Assembly (NCBI GenBank): GCA_964465155.1
Contig: CAYXIH010000027.1
Coordinates: 1 to 23,145, forward strand
Direction of reading: 5' to 3'
Length of the DNA: 23,145 nucleotides
Origin: Spiro-02 sp964465155
GTDB taxonomy: Bacteria; Spirochaetota; Spirochaetia; Sphaerochaetales; Sphaerochaetaceae
The notes under the pieces were generated by a model. That model made no database searches and had not been told where the DNA came from. It saw only the letters and a program-made list of their open reading frames with translations. Shown here in pieces: positions 1-7,994 of the stretch (position 1 is the first letter of the stretch; each line of letters starts with the position of its first letter). The translations under genes and the position numbers were made by a program.

Positions 1-13
1 CAGGATGGAGAGG

Positions 14-898
14 CTATCCAAATACTTCTTCAGCCAACGGTATTGAATCCATAGCTCCCATTCGGGAAACAGTTATCGAAGACGCAAACGTAGCGTAATA
101 TAAGCTGTGGGGAACATCTTCTCCACGAGCTCGCGAAGCAAGAAAATATCCTATGAATGTATCACCAGCTGCCGTTGTGTCGACCACGGGAGCATCAACG
201 ATGGCCTGATAGGAAACGCAATCTCCAATAGCATGATAGGCTCCGTCCTTACCTGCAGTAACGATAACTTCAGTGTTTGGAAATCTTTTTGCAAGAATCA
301 GCAGGATCTCGCGTGGATCAGTACCCAAAGGTTCTCCAGCCAAGTCTGCTCCTTCTATTTCATTCACTACCAACAAATCAACATACTCCAAGGGTAGCTT
401 TTCGATAGAAGCATCCATCGGAGCCGGGTTCAAGCAAATTGACATCCCCCTCTCATGCGCAGCTTCCAACAGATACCCAATTCCATTTATCTCGTTTTGC
501 AAGACCAACCAATCCTGGCGACCAAAACCTGCCAGGACACTATCCATCTCGTTTGTGGTTATGTTTCGGTTTTCTCCCGGCATGAGAATGATAGAGTTTT
601 GGGAAGCCTCGCTCAGTTGGATAATTGCCTGCCCAGAGGGATTGTCCGTCACAGTGATATAGCGCGTATCCACACCATAGCTGTCAAGCAACTCCTTGAG
701 GAACAGACCATCATGTCCAATCTTTCCGGCATGGTAGGTCTCACAACCAGCCTTTGCCAGGGCAGCAGATTGGTTTGCCCCTTTACCTCCAGCGCTACGG
801 ACCATAGATTGGGAGGATATAGTTTCTCCTTCCCTGACAATATGCGGAACCGAAAAAATCAAATCAATATTGAGAGAGCCATAATTCAAAATCTTCAT
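14..898 (-). CDS. PfkB-family carbohydrate kinase, ribokinase-like
   Basis: Probably phosphorylates a pentose such as ribose with ATP in the cytoplasm. The 294-residue protein has the usual length and both PfkB signatures: GGKGANQSAALAKAG near residues 38-52, and DTTAAGDTF near residue 240, which holds the catalytic Asp and anion-hole Gly (the usual GAGD reads AAGD). The N-terminus (NYGSLNIDL) resembles ribokinase rather than KDG kinase. The ATG overlaps the TGA of the upstream transporter gene in an ATGA, and an AGAGGAG ribosome binding site lies about 10 bases upstream. It is the last gene of the operon visible in the window. In an operon with two nucleoside hydrolases, released ribose is the natural substrate, but this is inferred. 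Another pentose or a nucleoside is possible. Confidence 0.88.
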   Translation of the reverse strand: MKILNYGSLNIDLIFSVPHIVREGETISSQSMVRSAGGKGANQSAALAKAGCETYHAGKIGHDGLFLKELLDSYGVDTRYITVTDNPSGQAIIQLSEASQNSIILMPGENRNITTNEMDSVLAGFGRQDWLVLQNEINGIGYLLEAAHERGMSICLNPAPMDASIEKLPLEYVDLLVVNEIEGADLAGEPLGTDPREILLILAKRFPNTEVIVTAGKDGAYHAIGDCVSYQAIVDAPVVDTTAAGDTFIGYFLASRARGEDVPHSLYYATFASSITVSRMGAMDSIPLAEEVFG

Positions 899-1851
899 CG
901 TTGAGTAATCTCCTCTGCCTTCATATGTTCAACAGCGAAAACCGACGAGAACATAGCGACGATATAATAGACAATGATCAGAAGGGAAACCTTCACAGAA
1001 GCATCCCCATCGTTCGGGAAGTACATCATGGCAAGGGGAATACCCATGCCCAGGGTCTTGTTGCTTCCTGTAAATACGGCACATATCCGCTGTGCCTTGT
1101 CGAACCTGAAGCGCTTGCTCAGCCAGAGAATCGTTCCAATCAGCAACCAACACAACAGTGCACATGCCACAATCGGGGCAAGAAGTGAATACATCAGTAC
1201 CCAGAAATCCCCTTGGAGTATGACAAAACCTAGGTTCATGAACAACAAGACGAAAATTCCATAATACGAGACAAGGCCAGGAACACTTCCCAGATATTTT
1301 GCGATAGGCCGGGCAAGTTGTCCAATACAGAAGGGAATCACCATCTTCCACACCAATCCCAGTACCACTGTATGGAATGGAGAGACAAGTTCCATCTGGG
1401 TGGACAGGAACATCGACAGCAACAATGGCGTGACAATTACCCCCAGCAACTGGGAGAGCACCGCATTATACAATGCATTGAGGGCATCGCCTCCCATTCG
1501 CTTGGTCAACATGATGCACGAAGTAATGGTTGTGGGAATGCATCCAATAAACAAGATTCCAATAGCAGCGCTCTTACCACAAAGCGGGATGAGTAGCCAA
1601 TATAAACCAAAGGCATACAGCGGTGCGATGATGAATAGGCAACATTGCACGAAGACGATTGTCCTCCAACCAGAGATCCCCTTGCGCAGCAACGCCGTGT
1701 CGGTCGTAATGCCCATGCCGAAATACATCAGCATGATGATCACCGATGACAACCACGGTTTACCATATAGCATGGCTGCGACTTTTGGGAAAACAACCGC
1801 AGCAAGGATCGTCACCAGCAATGCAATATTGAAAGTATTCTTCTTTACCAT
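895..1851 (-). CDS. SBF-like (bile acid:sodium symporter family) transporter
   Basis: A polytopic inner-membrane protein with about nine or ten hydrophobic segments, resembling the SBF-like/CPA-AT transporters (YfeH type). Visible marks are GMGITTD, the IPTTITSCIMLTKRMGGD loop and the SNKTLGMGIPLA stretch near the C-terminus, which correspond to the conserved crossover regions of the family. I place the start at the ATG at 1851 (MVKKNTFN, 318 residues), 4 bases after the stop of the aldolase gene. An in-frame TTG at 1881 would add ten residues and overlap that gene. Neither start has a strong Shine-Dalgarno sequence, so translational coupling is likely. Family members carry bile acids, organic anions or related solutes with sodium. 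Here it may move a base, sugar acid or other pathway compound, but the substrate cannot be read from the sequence. Confidence 0.82.
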   Translation of the reverse strand: MVKKNTFNIALLVTILAAVVFPKVAAMLYGKPWLSSVIIMLMYFGMGITTDTALLRKGISGWRTIVFVQCCLFIIAPLYAFGLYWLLIPLCGKSAAIGILFIGCIPTTITSCIMLTKRMGGDALNALYNAVLSQLLGVIVTPLLLSMFLSTQMELVSPFHTVVLGLVWKMVIPFCIGQLARPIAKYLGSVPGLVSYYGIFVLLFMNLGFVILQGDFWVLMYSLLAPIVACALLCWLLIGTILWLSKRFRFDKAQRICAVFTGSNKTLGMGIPLAMMYFPNDGDASVKVSLLIIVYYIVAMFSSVFAVEHMKAEEITQR

Positions 1852-1855
1852 TTCA

Positions 1856-2743
1856 TCAACCAATTGAACGTATAGAGTCAATTATCGTTGAAACCTCGGC
1901 ACGCTCAGAAGCTCCTAACGGCCGCAGGGGAGCTATGGGGCTTCCGACAGGATAGCCAAGATGCTCAAGCCCAGCCAGGATGCAGGCAGTCAATTCATAT
2001 GCCCCAAACACACGATTCACATCCCAAATAGCCCGTTGCAGTTTCATTGCTTCGTCAAATTCCCCTGCCCTACACAAATCATACAGCTTTACGCACTGGC
2101 GCGGAATCAGGCAAGCAGGCCCAGCCATCCAACCCGCTCCGCCAAGCAGAGAGACAAACAATGGGATATGGGCAGATGCACTGAACAAGGTAAAGCGACC
2201 TGGGAATCTATTGGAGAGCGTCAATAGCTTTCCCGTATTGCCAGAGGCATCCTTATAGTAGAGGATATTGGGAACTTCGCACAAGGATTCAAAGACACGC
2301 ATCGACAGCTCAAAATGCATGTATTTGGGATTTGAATATAGAACAATCGGGCAATCAGGGACACTTTGGGCAACTAACTTGAAAAACTCGACTATCTGCT
2401 CATCCTTGAGAGGAAAGTATTGCTGCAGCATTACCACCAACCCATCAACGCCAAGCTCAACGAATGATTGGGCCTCCAAGATGGCTTGGTGAACCGAAAA
2501 TCCACTTACTCCTGCAAGGACTGGCACCCTACCACCGGATACCTGTACGACGGACTGCACAACAACCTGCTTTTGCTGAAGCGTGAGGTATGGAAACTCT
2601 CCTACGCTCCCCAAGGCACATAGGCCATGAACACCCGAATCTATCAGATCATTGCATAAACGCTTCAGCACCGGAGCATCCACAATACCGTCCATATTGA
2701 CGGGTGATACTACATACGGAATTATCCCTGCAAGCTGTTTCAT
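1856..2743 (-). CDS. DapA/NanA-family (dihydrodipicolinate synthase-like) aldolase
   Basis: A class I Schiff-base aldolase or lyase of the (beta/alpha)8 DHDPS/N-acetylneuraminate lyase family, 295 residues, normal length. The catalytic lysine is seen in YYKDASGN (Lys164) and the catalytic tyrosine in YSNP (Tyr136). The pyruvate-binding GTTGE of the family is replaced by GSVGE at residues 45-49, so a 2-keto acid reaction remains plausible but true DapA is unlikely. The ATG overlaps the TGA of the nucleoside hydrolase in an ATGA, with a GGAG about 8 bases upstream. Its place between nucleoside hydrolases and a sugar kinase is unusual. It could act on a keto-sugar acid derived from the imported compound. 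The substrate is unknown. Confidence 0.87.
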   Translation of the reverse strand: MKQLAGIIPYVVSPVNMDGIVDAPVLKRLCNDLIDSGVHGLCALGSVGEFPYLTLQQKQVVVQSVVQVSGGRVPVLAGVSGFSVHQAILEAQSFVELGVDGLVVMLQQYFPLKDEQIVEFFKLVAQSVPDCPIVLYSNPKYMHFELSMRVFESLCEVPNILYYKDASGNTGKLLTLSNRFPGRFTLFSASAHIPLFVSLLGGAGWMAGPACLIPRQCVKLYDLCRAGEFDEAMKLQRAIWDVNRVFGAYELTACILAGLEHLGYPVGSPIAPLRPLGASERAEVSTIIDSIRSIG

Positions 2744-3651
2744 TCTTTATTCTCCAGAAAATATTGCTTGAAAGCCTTCAAAGTCTTGGGCACGTCTACC
2801 TGCTGAGCAATACAATGATGATGTTCACCACATCCCAATACCAACATTGCCCGCGCAGGAGAATTCCCTGTCTCTACATCAACGGCATGGAGGGTTGTTT
2901 GTACTATGGTGGGATCGGCTACGACAAGATACGCCAACAAGTCATGCAGTGGCATGATCGCCTCGCCACCCTTGCAAGCATGGGCATGGCAACATGCTTT
3001 TGCTACATCGCGAAGGAAAGGATCGACGCAAGTCTCAGCTACAGTGGAATCTATGGCTACCTGCAGCGTGACATCCAGCGGAACGATGGTGGCACCGGAA
3101 CAACGGGACAATACGATATGGGCTGCTTCGGGGTCATTATAGAAATTTGCCTCGGCCACGGGCGAACTATTTCCTCTGCGCGAGACGACTGCCCCCATGA
3201 TGACGATTCTTTCAAACCTTCCTAAGAAATCAGGGTCAAGCATTGCAGCTATCGCAACATTTGTGAGTGGCCCAGTGCATAAAAGGACCAATCCATCATG
3301 TTTCTTGCTTTGCTCGACAAGGAAATTTGCGGCATGGGTTTCCGCCAAAATAGGATTGGCATACACCTTGGTGGAATCCCAATCCCTACGGAGAGCTTGC
3401 ATGGCATCATCGCAGAAGGTACACCCAACCAATGGTTCCTGCAGCAACGGACGGTCTGCGCCAGGGACCAATGGGATACCCGAGGCATCCAGACGCTCCA
3501 GGAATACTTGGGCAATCCGGCATCTGTCCAAAGCTGTCGTTCGACGTCCATAGCCACAAACACCAACGACATCCATCCCGTCTTTGACCATTGCTTGAAG
3601 CGCCAGCAAGTCGTCTCCCAACAAATCCGAATCAAAGAGAATGTGCTTCAT
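2740..3651 (-). CDS. Inosine-uridine preferring nucleoside hydrolase (second copy)
   Basis: Hydrolyses the N-glycosidic bond of a nucleoside to base and ribose. The N-terminal calcium/ribose-binding motif D-x-D-x3-D-D is complete (DSDLLGDD, residues 7-14). Family marks further on are CTGPLTNVAIA, the NDPEAA stretch, PLDVTLQV and a C-terminal HDLLA with the catalytic-type His. I start it at the ATG at 3651 (MKHILFDSD, 303 residues), because GGGAG lies just upstream. The longer frame up to 3753 only overlaps the preceding hydrolase gene. Even so the two genes overlap by 20 bases. It differs clearly from the neighbouring hydrolase, so they are old paralogues, possibly with different base or sugar preference. 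Confidence 0.9.
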   Translation of the reverse strand: MKHILFDSDLLGDDLLALQAMVKDGMDVVGVCGYGRRTTALDRCRIAQVFLERLDASGIPLVPGADRPLLQEPLVGCTFCDDAMQALRRDWDSTKVYANPILAETHAANFLVEQSKKHDGLVLLCTGPLTNVAIAAMLDPDFLGRFERIVIMGAVVSRRGNSSPVAEANFYNDPEAAHIVLSRCSGATIVPLDVTLQVAIDSTVAETCVDPFLRDVAKACCHAHACKGGEAIMPLHDLLAYLVVADPTIVQTTLHAVDVETGNSPARAMLVLGCGEHHHCIAQQVDVPKTLKAFKQYFLENKE

Positions 3652-4606
3652 AGGGTACTCCCATGTATTTCCTAACAATTGAATCGCAGATATACGCAAG
3701 TATCGCAGACTCATCGACATCCGTCGCAAACCAGCATGTTGCAGCAGAAGCATCTACTTTCGGATCAATAATTGTCATTCCCCGCGTCAAAGTCCCACAT
3801 AGATCAATCTTCACTGAACAGGGGGTCATCGTAAACCACTGAGGAAACTTCAGATACAGCACCGGCAATGCATCATGGAAAAAGGAGTAAGGTGTGTCGT
3901 ATCCGTCCCGTTTCGCCCGATGATGCATGAACGCAATGCAATTTTCATATAGATATTTCAAGAAAGGATGATCTGGCAGATTCCAAGATTCAATATCTAC
4001 AGGATACACAGGCCGTTTCTTTGTGACGTCCAAACCGAAAAGATAAATTTTCAGTGGCATTGAGAACACAAGCGCCGCGGCTTCGGGATCACAAAGAATG
4101 TTGAACTCGGAAGGCCCCCCTGCAACGCCGGGCATTCGGAAAGAACCACCCATCATCACCACTGAATCAATCTTCGAGCACAGCATTGGTTCAGTTGCCA
4201 AAGCAAGAGCCAAATTGGTCAACGGACCGATGCAAATTACCGTTACCGCACGAGCCGACTCACGCAAAGTTTTCCGTATGAGATCCGAAGAAGTGAAAGA
4301 GGTATCGGGAAAAGGCTGCTCAGTCTTCTCGTTCGCTTCCCATCGATGTTTCACCCAACGGCTGGAATCAAGAGGCAATGTGGCACACCAGGAATGGGGG
4401 ATTGCCTGATGTCCCACAGTTGCCAAGAGGGAGTCAATATTACGACAGGCATGATTGATAGAGGCGTTGCCTCCAGTCCCTGTCACCGCAAGGACATCCA
4501 AAGCTGGTTCATCCAGTGCAAGCAACAAAGCAACGGCATCATCTATATCGGCATTGGGTGTTCCCAATGCCATATCGGTATCAAATACTACAGGTCGTGG
4601 GGTCAT
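3632..4606 (-). CDS. Inosine-uridine preferring nucleoside hydrolase (first copy)
   Basis: A 324-residue nucleoside hydrolase. Its metal-binding motif has a seven-residue insertion: DTDMALGTPNADIDDA at residues 9-24, where Asp9, Asp11, Asp22 and Asp23 would bind calcium and ribose. This form is known from one subgroup of the family. Other family marks are CIGPLTNLALAL, VMMGGSFR, CDPEAAALVF, GLDVT and the C-terminal HDALPV. The ribosome binding site AAAGGAG lies 7 bases before the ATG and overlaps the end of the permease gene, whose TAG is at 4610. Being directly downstream of the importer permeases, it probably acts on the imported compound. Which nucleoside cannot be told. Confidence 0.9.
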   Translation of the reverse strand: MTPRPVVFDTDMALGTPNADIDDAVALLLALDEPALDVLAVTGTGGNASINHACRNIDSLLATVGHQAIPHSWCATLPLDSSRWVKHRWEANEKTEQPFPDTSFTSSDLIRKTLRESARAVTVICIGPLTNLALALATEPMLCSKIDSVVMMGGSFRMPGVAGGPSEFNILCDPEAAALVFSMPLKIYLFGLDVTKKRPVYPVDIESWNLPDHPFLKYLYENCIAFMHHRAKRDGYDTPYSFFHDALPVLYLKFPQWFTMTPCSVKIDLCGTLTRGMTIIDPKVDASAATCWFATDVDESAILAYICDSIVRKYMGVPYEAHSL

Positions 4607-4609
4607 CTT

Positions 4610-5458
4610 CTACTCCTTTATGCCAGAACTAGCGATACCCATGATGTAGTACTTCTGCAAAGGAAGAACTATCAGGACTGGAACAATAATGGACAGTGAA
4701 CATGCAGCAAAAATTTGGTTCCAATAGATCTCATTGTCCTGTGCCAGATCTGCAATCGCAACCTGGATGACCTTCATCGAGGGGGAGCGCCCTGCCAGCA
4801 ACGGCCACAAGAAGGCTTCCCATTGATCCATGAAGATAATGATCCCTGCACTTACGATGATGGGAATCGACATACGCATGAAGATAGTCGCATAGATGGT
4901 AGGCCACCTAGCTCCATCCAAGCGTGCAGCATCCAGATAGGAAGTAGGAATATCCATGAAGAATTGTCGGAACAGGAAAATGGACAGACCATTGGCAACG
5001 GCAGGGAGGATCAAGCCCCAATAGGTATCGATCATGTGCAGCTTGCTGACAATCTGGTACAAAGGCAACGCAATTGAGCTGAACGGAATCATGAAGGTCA
5101 CCAAGACAAGCCCAAACAAAATGTTTTTCCCCTTGAAATCAAATACGGAGAAGGAGAAAGCACACAAGGAGGTAACCAAGACGCCCAAGAATACCGTTGA
5201 GAAAGTGACGAGGAAGCTATTGAAGATGGCATGGCCGAAGTTGCGGTGGACCCAGATGTCCTGGAACGCCCCAAAAAACAACTTCTTGTCAAACCACATG
5301 GCCTGTGCACTGAAAGGCATCAACGAAGCAAAGATGGACTTGTCCGTTTTGAATGAAGAAACCATCACCCAGTAGATAGGCACGAGGAATACCAAGGCAA
5401 ATAGACACAAAAACAGGTATTTGAATGACTTTCCTACATAATCTTGTTTTCTCAGCAT
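4610..5458 (-). CDS. ABC sugar-type permease, MalG/UgpE-like
   Basis: Inner-membrane subunit of a carbohydrate-uptake (CUT1) ABC importer, 282 residues with six predicted membrane spans. The EAA loop that docks the ATPase is seen as LDAARLDGARWPTIYATIF at about residues 180-198. The C-terminus (YYIMGIASSGIKE) is typical of MalG-type subunits, which commonly end in a short G-x-x-KG/E tail. Its ATG follows the stop of the MalF-like gene by 4 bases and has an AAAGGA about 9 bases upstream. It pairs with the MalF-like subunit and the binding protein. No ATPase gene is present, so an ATPase encoded elsewhere (MsmK-like) would be needed. Confidence 0.92.
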   Translation of the reverse strand: MLRKQDYVGKSFKYLFLCLFALVFLVPIYWVMVSSFKTDKSIFASLMPFSAQAMWFDKKLFFGAFQDIWVHRNFGHAIFNSFLVTFSTVFLGVLVTSLCAFSFSVFDFKGKNILFGLVLVTFMIPFSSIALPLYQIVSKLHMIDTYWGLILPAVANGLSIFLFRQFFMDIPTSYLDAARLDGARWPTIYATIFMRMSIPIIVSAGIIIFMDQWEAFLWPLLAGRSPSMKVIQVAIADLAQDNEIYWNQIFAACSLSIIVPVLIVLPLQKYYIMGIASSGIKE

Positions 5459-5462
5459 GATG

Positions 5463-6335
5463 TCAGTCCTTTGCCTTGATGGTCTTGAATTCGAAGAATA
5501 CGACAGCCAATATCATCAGGATGATTATCATGACCATTGCATTTCCTACCCCTCTGTCCGCGTAGATGAAGACGTTCTTATATGCTTCGTACATGGCTAC
5601 ATTTGTCGAACCTTGGGGACCTCCTCCTGTGAGGATGTACATTGGCGTGAACATAAGGAAGTTTTGTGTCGTATCAGCTACAAGAACGAACAGGAAGGTC
5701 TTTTTCATCATGGGCAATGTGATATGGAAGAAGCTTTGATACGAGCGAGCACCATCCATCCATGCAGATTCATACAAGCTACCCGAAATATTCTGCAACC
5801 CACTGATCAGAAAGATCATCCAATATCCGACACATCTCCATGAGACAAGGAAAATAATGCTGCCCATGGACTGTTTTGGACTCGTAAGGAAATCCATTCC
5901 AGGAATTCCTACAAGACCCATGAGTGAGTTGACCAACCCACCATTTGGGTTGAACATAATTCCCCAAATCGTAGAGGTGATTGCAAGCGAAATGGTAAAA
6001 GGAATAAAGAAGATTGTACGAAACGCACCCATTCCTTTTCCCGGTCGGTAAACCATCAACGCCATGACAAAAGCCCAGATGATTTGGACGGGATTCACAA
6101 TGAGTGTGAACACCAAGGTATTCTTCAGGGAGTTCAGGAAGACAGGGTCTGTCAGCGCAAACACATAGTTCGAGATGCCGGCAAAACTCTTATGTGCACC
6201 ACCTGCATACGAGACGGTCGTAAAACTGTCAATCAATGATGCTATAATCGGAGAAAGACGAAATATCAACAATCCGACAAAAGCAGGTATCAAGAAAAGG
6301 TAAGGAACATACCATTCCTTCTTTGAACAAATCAT
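5463..6335 (-). CDS. ABC sugar-type permease, MalF/UgpA-like
   Basis: Second inner-membrane subunit of the CUT1 importer, 290 residues from the chosen start. The protein opens with a short cytoplasmic stretch and WYVPYLFLIPAFVGLLIF. The EAA loop reads YESAWMDGARSYQSFFHITLP. The ATG at 6335 (MICSKKEW) is preceded by AGGAG with 6 bases of spacing. The in-frame ATG at 6383 would add 16 residues, but it has no ribosome binding site and abuts the GC-rich hairpin at 6356-6381, so I reject it. The gene follows that hairpin and is coupled closely to the MalG-like gene downstream. Confidence 0.91.
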   Translation of the reverse strand: MICSKKEWYVPYLFLIPAFVGLLIFRLSPIIASLIDSFTTVSYAGGAHKSFAGISNYVFALTDPVFLNSLKNTLVFTLIVNPVQIIWAFVMALMVYRPGKGMGAFRTIFFIPFTISLAITSTIWGIMFNPNGGLVNSLMGLVGIPGMDFLTSPKQSMGSIIFLVSWRCVGYWMIFLISGLQNISGSLYESAWMDGARSYQSFFHITLPMMKKTFLFVLVADTTQNFLMFTPMYILTGGGPQGSTNVAMYEAYKNVFIYADRGVGNAMVMIIILMILAVVFFEFKTIKAKD

Positions 6336-6355
6336 ATGAATCTCCTGTTGAATAG

Positions 6356-6381
6356 GCGCCGGCCAACAGGACAGCCGGCGC
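6356..6381 (-). promoter_or_regulatory. Intercistronic stem-loop after the binding-protein gene
   Basis: A perfect 8-bp GC-only stem (GCGCCGGC paired with GCCGGCGC) encloses a 10-base loop. It lies 17 bases after the stop of the solute-binding protein gene and 10 bases before the ribosome binding site of the MalF-like gene. There is no T-run in the direction of transcription, so it is unlikely to terminate fully. Known hairpins at this place in maltose-type operons protect the 3' end of the binding-protein mRNA and raise its dose over the permeases. That role is inferred here. Confidence 0.7.
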
Positions 6382-6398
6382 ATCAGAGGGTCAGGTAT

Positions 6399-7721
6399 TT
6401 AGCGGTATTTACGCAACGTACGATCAATCAGCGTCTCGGCATTGGTGAGGATAGCCTTGACATCGCCACCATTTCGAATATCTTCGAATGCATTGGTCAA
6501 CATTGATTCATACTCGAGGTATCCTGCGCTCGATGGGCGTGGGATAGCAGTGTTGTTGGATTCAAAGTTGATCAGCTGGAAGATATCGAAGGGCCATTCA
6601 TTGTACTTCGGTTCTGCATTGATATATTCCAAGGTCGCCTTGTTGGAAGGAAGGTGTCCATCCATGTTGAACCAGTCGATACATCCGGGGGTCAAGGTCA
6701 AGAATTTGATCAGGCGGATGGCCGCTTCCTTATTCTTGGAGGATTTGTTGACACCCAAGCTCCAGCTACCCGTAGGAGTTACAGGCACGCCGTCAGCAAA
6801 ATACGGGTATGGCGCATAATCCCAAGCCATATCGGTCTTGCTGTAGGCCAAGTGGTTGTAGTCAGGGCCAATCAGCATTGCAATCTTCTCTGAGGGGAAG
6901 TATGCCAACATATCGGAAGCACTCACTCCCTTGGGAGATACCTTCTCCACATTGAAGATATCGTAGATGAACTGGCCAGCTTTCAGCCATGCCTCATCGG
7001 TCAGAACACCAGACACGCTCATTCCACCTTCTCCGATGGCCTTTCCACCATAGGACTCAGGCATCGTCAACATCTGATACGGACGGCTGATCTGGGAGAT
7101 GCCAAGCCCAAACACTTCGGGATTACCATCATTGTCCTTGTCAATAGTCAGCTTCTTTGCCAATTCGACAACTTCTTCCCAAGTAAGACGGTCTGCAGGA
7201 TCCTTGGACAACCTAGGAATGCCAGCATCGTCAAACATCTTTGTGTTGTAATACAAAACCTGTGAGGAGTTCACCAAAGGTGCTGCATACAAAGTACCAT
7301 CCACCGAACCATATTCTCGGCAAACATCTACATATTGAGCTAGTTCTTCGGATGAGAAATACTTACTCAGTGGTTCCAGATACCCCTTGGTGACATAGGC
7401 AGTGACGAGGGGGCTATCGGTGAACAGGACGTCGGGAGTAGACTCCTTGGATCCCAGTTTCACCTCGACGACTTCCCAGATACTTTTTGTTGGTAGCTGT
7501 TCGAGCTTTACCTTGATATCAGGATTCTGTTTCTCGAACTCAGCAATCATCTGTGGCATTGCAGTATCATACGGTTTGACGGAACTGCTGAGGAACGTAA
7601 TCTCAGTAACTCCTCCTGTGGACTCGACTGGTTTCTGGCTTTGCGGCTCTTGGGTACCCGCAGCAAAAAGAATCCCTCCAATAAGCAATACAGTAGAAAT
7701 TGCAAACAAGTATTTTTTCAT
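6399..7721 (-). CDS. ABC transporter family 1 solute-binding protein
   Basis: The substrate-capturing protein of the importer, 440 residues, exported. A signal peptide (MKKYLFAISTVLLIGGILFA) is followed by AGTQEP with no lipobox cysteine, so it is predicted to be a free periplasmic protein; alanines around residues 20-21 suit signal peptidase I. The body fits family 1 binding proteins of CUT1 systems: an early EITFLSSSVKPYD strand, EFEKQNPDIKVKLEQLP, TPDVLFTDSPLV, and PTGSWSLGVNKSSKNKEAAIRLIKFLT. The ribosome binding site AAAGGAG lies 10 bases before the ATG. It is the first gene of the operon. The family normally binds sugars or glycosides; the hydrolases downstream suggest a nucleoside-like ligand. 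Confidence 0.92.
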   Translation of the reverse strand: MKKYLFAISTVLLIGGILFAAGTQEPQSQKPVESTGGVTEITFLSSSVKPYDTAMPQMIAEFEKQNPDIKVKLEQLPTKSIWEVVEVKLGSKESTPDVLFTDSPLVTAYVTKGYLEPLSKYFSSEELAQYVDVCREYGSVDGTLYAAPLVNSSQVLYYNTKMFDDAGIPRLSKDPADRLTWEEVVELAKKLTIDKDNDGNPEVFGLGISQISRPYQMLTMPESYGGKAIGEGGMSVSGVLTDEAWLKAGQFIYDIFNVEKVSPKGVSASDMLAYFPSEKIAMLIGPDYNHLAYSKTDMAWDYAPYPYFADGVPVTPTGSWSLGVNKSSKNKEAAIRLIKFLTLTPGCIDWFNMDGHLPSNKATLEYINAEPKYNEWPFDIFQLINFESNNTAIPRPSSAGYLEYESMLTNAFEDIRNGGDVKAILTNAETLIDRTLRKYR

Positions 7722-7744
7722 TGTTTTTGCTCTCCTTTGTCTTC

Positions 7745-7774
7745 ATTCTCTTTCCAGAATTCATAATCTGTCAA
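7745..7774 (-). promoter_or_regulatory. Candidate promoter of the nucleoside-type operon
   Basis: On the minus strand a perfect TTGACA (7769-7774) is followed after 18 bases by GAGAAT (7745-7750), four of six matches to TATAAT. Transcription would start close to the ribosome binding site of the binding-protein gene, giving a very short leader, which weakens the case. A second possible -10, TACAAT at 7804-7809, has no good -35. The 273-base divergent intergenic region (7722-7994) is strongly A/T-rich. I see no classical CG-centred LacI-family operator in it. Confidence 0.35.
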
Positions 7775-7994
7775 ATTATTGTTTTCAAAATTTTTTTCAT
7801 AATATTGTAACAAATTAAAATCTATGAAAAGTAAATAATTATTCATTGCATATAAATTAAAAATACAACAAACGACATTTTTGAAAATTAATTCTTATCA
7901 TAATTTTTTCATATCAATTAAAAATAGCTTTATTTTGAATTCAATTTTACAAAACTCTGGTATATTTTACTCATTATCAGGAGGACATGATTAC

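Noticed and set aside
3652..3753. Longer start for the second nucleoside hydrolase
   Set aside because: The extra 34 residues match no family member and only overlap the first hydrolase gene; GGGAG supports 3651.
6336..6383. Longer start for the MalF-like permease
   Set aside because: The ATG has no ribosome binding site and abuts the intercistronic hairpin; the ATG at 6335 has AGGAG at good spacing.
7935..7944. Palindrome TTGAATTCAA before the LacI gene
   Set aside because: Short and A/T-rich in an A/T-rich region, without the central CG usual for LacI-family operators; not strong enough to call an operator.
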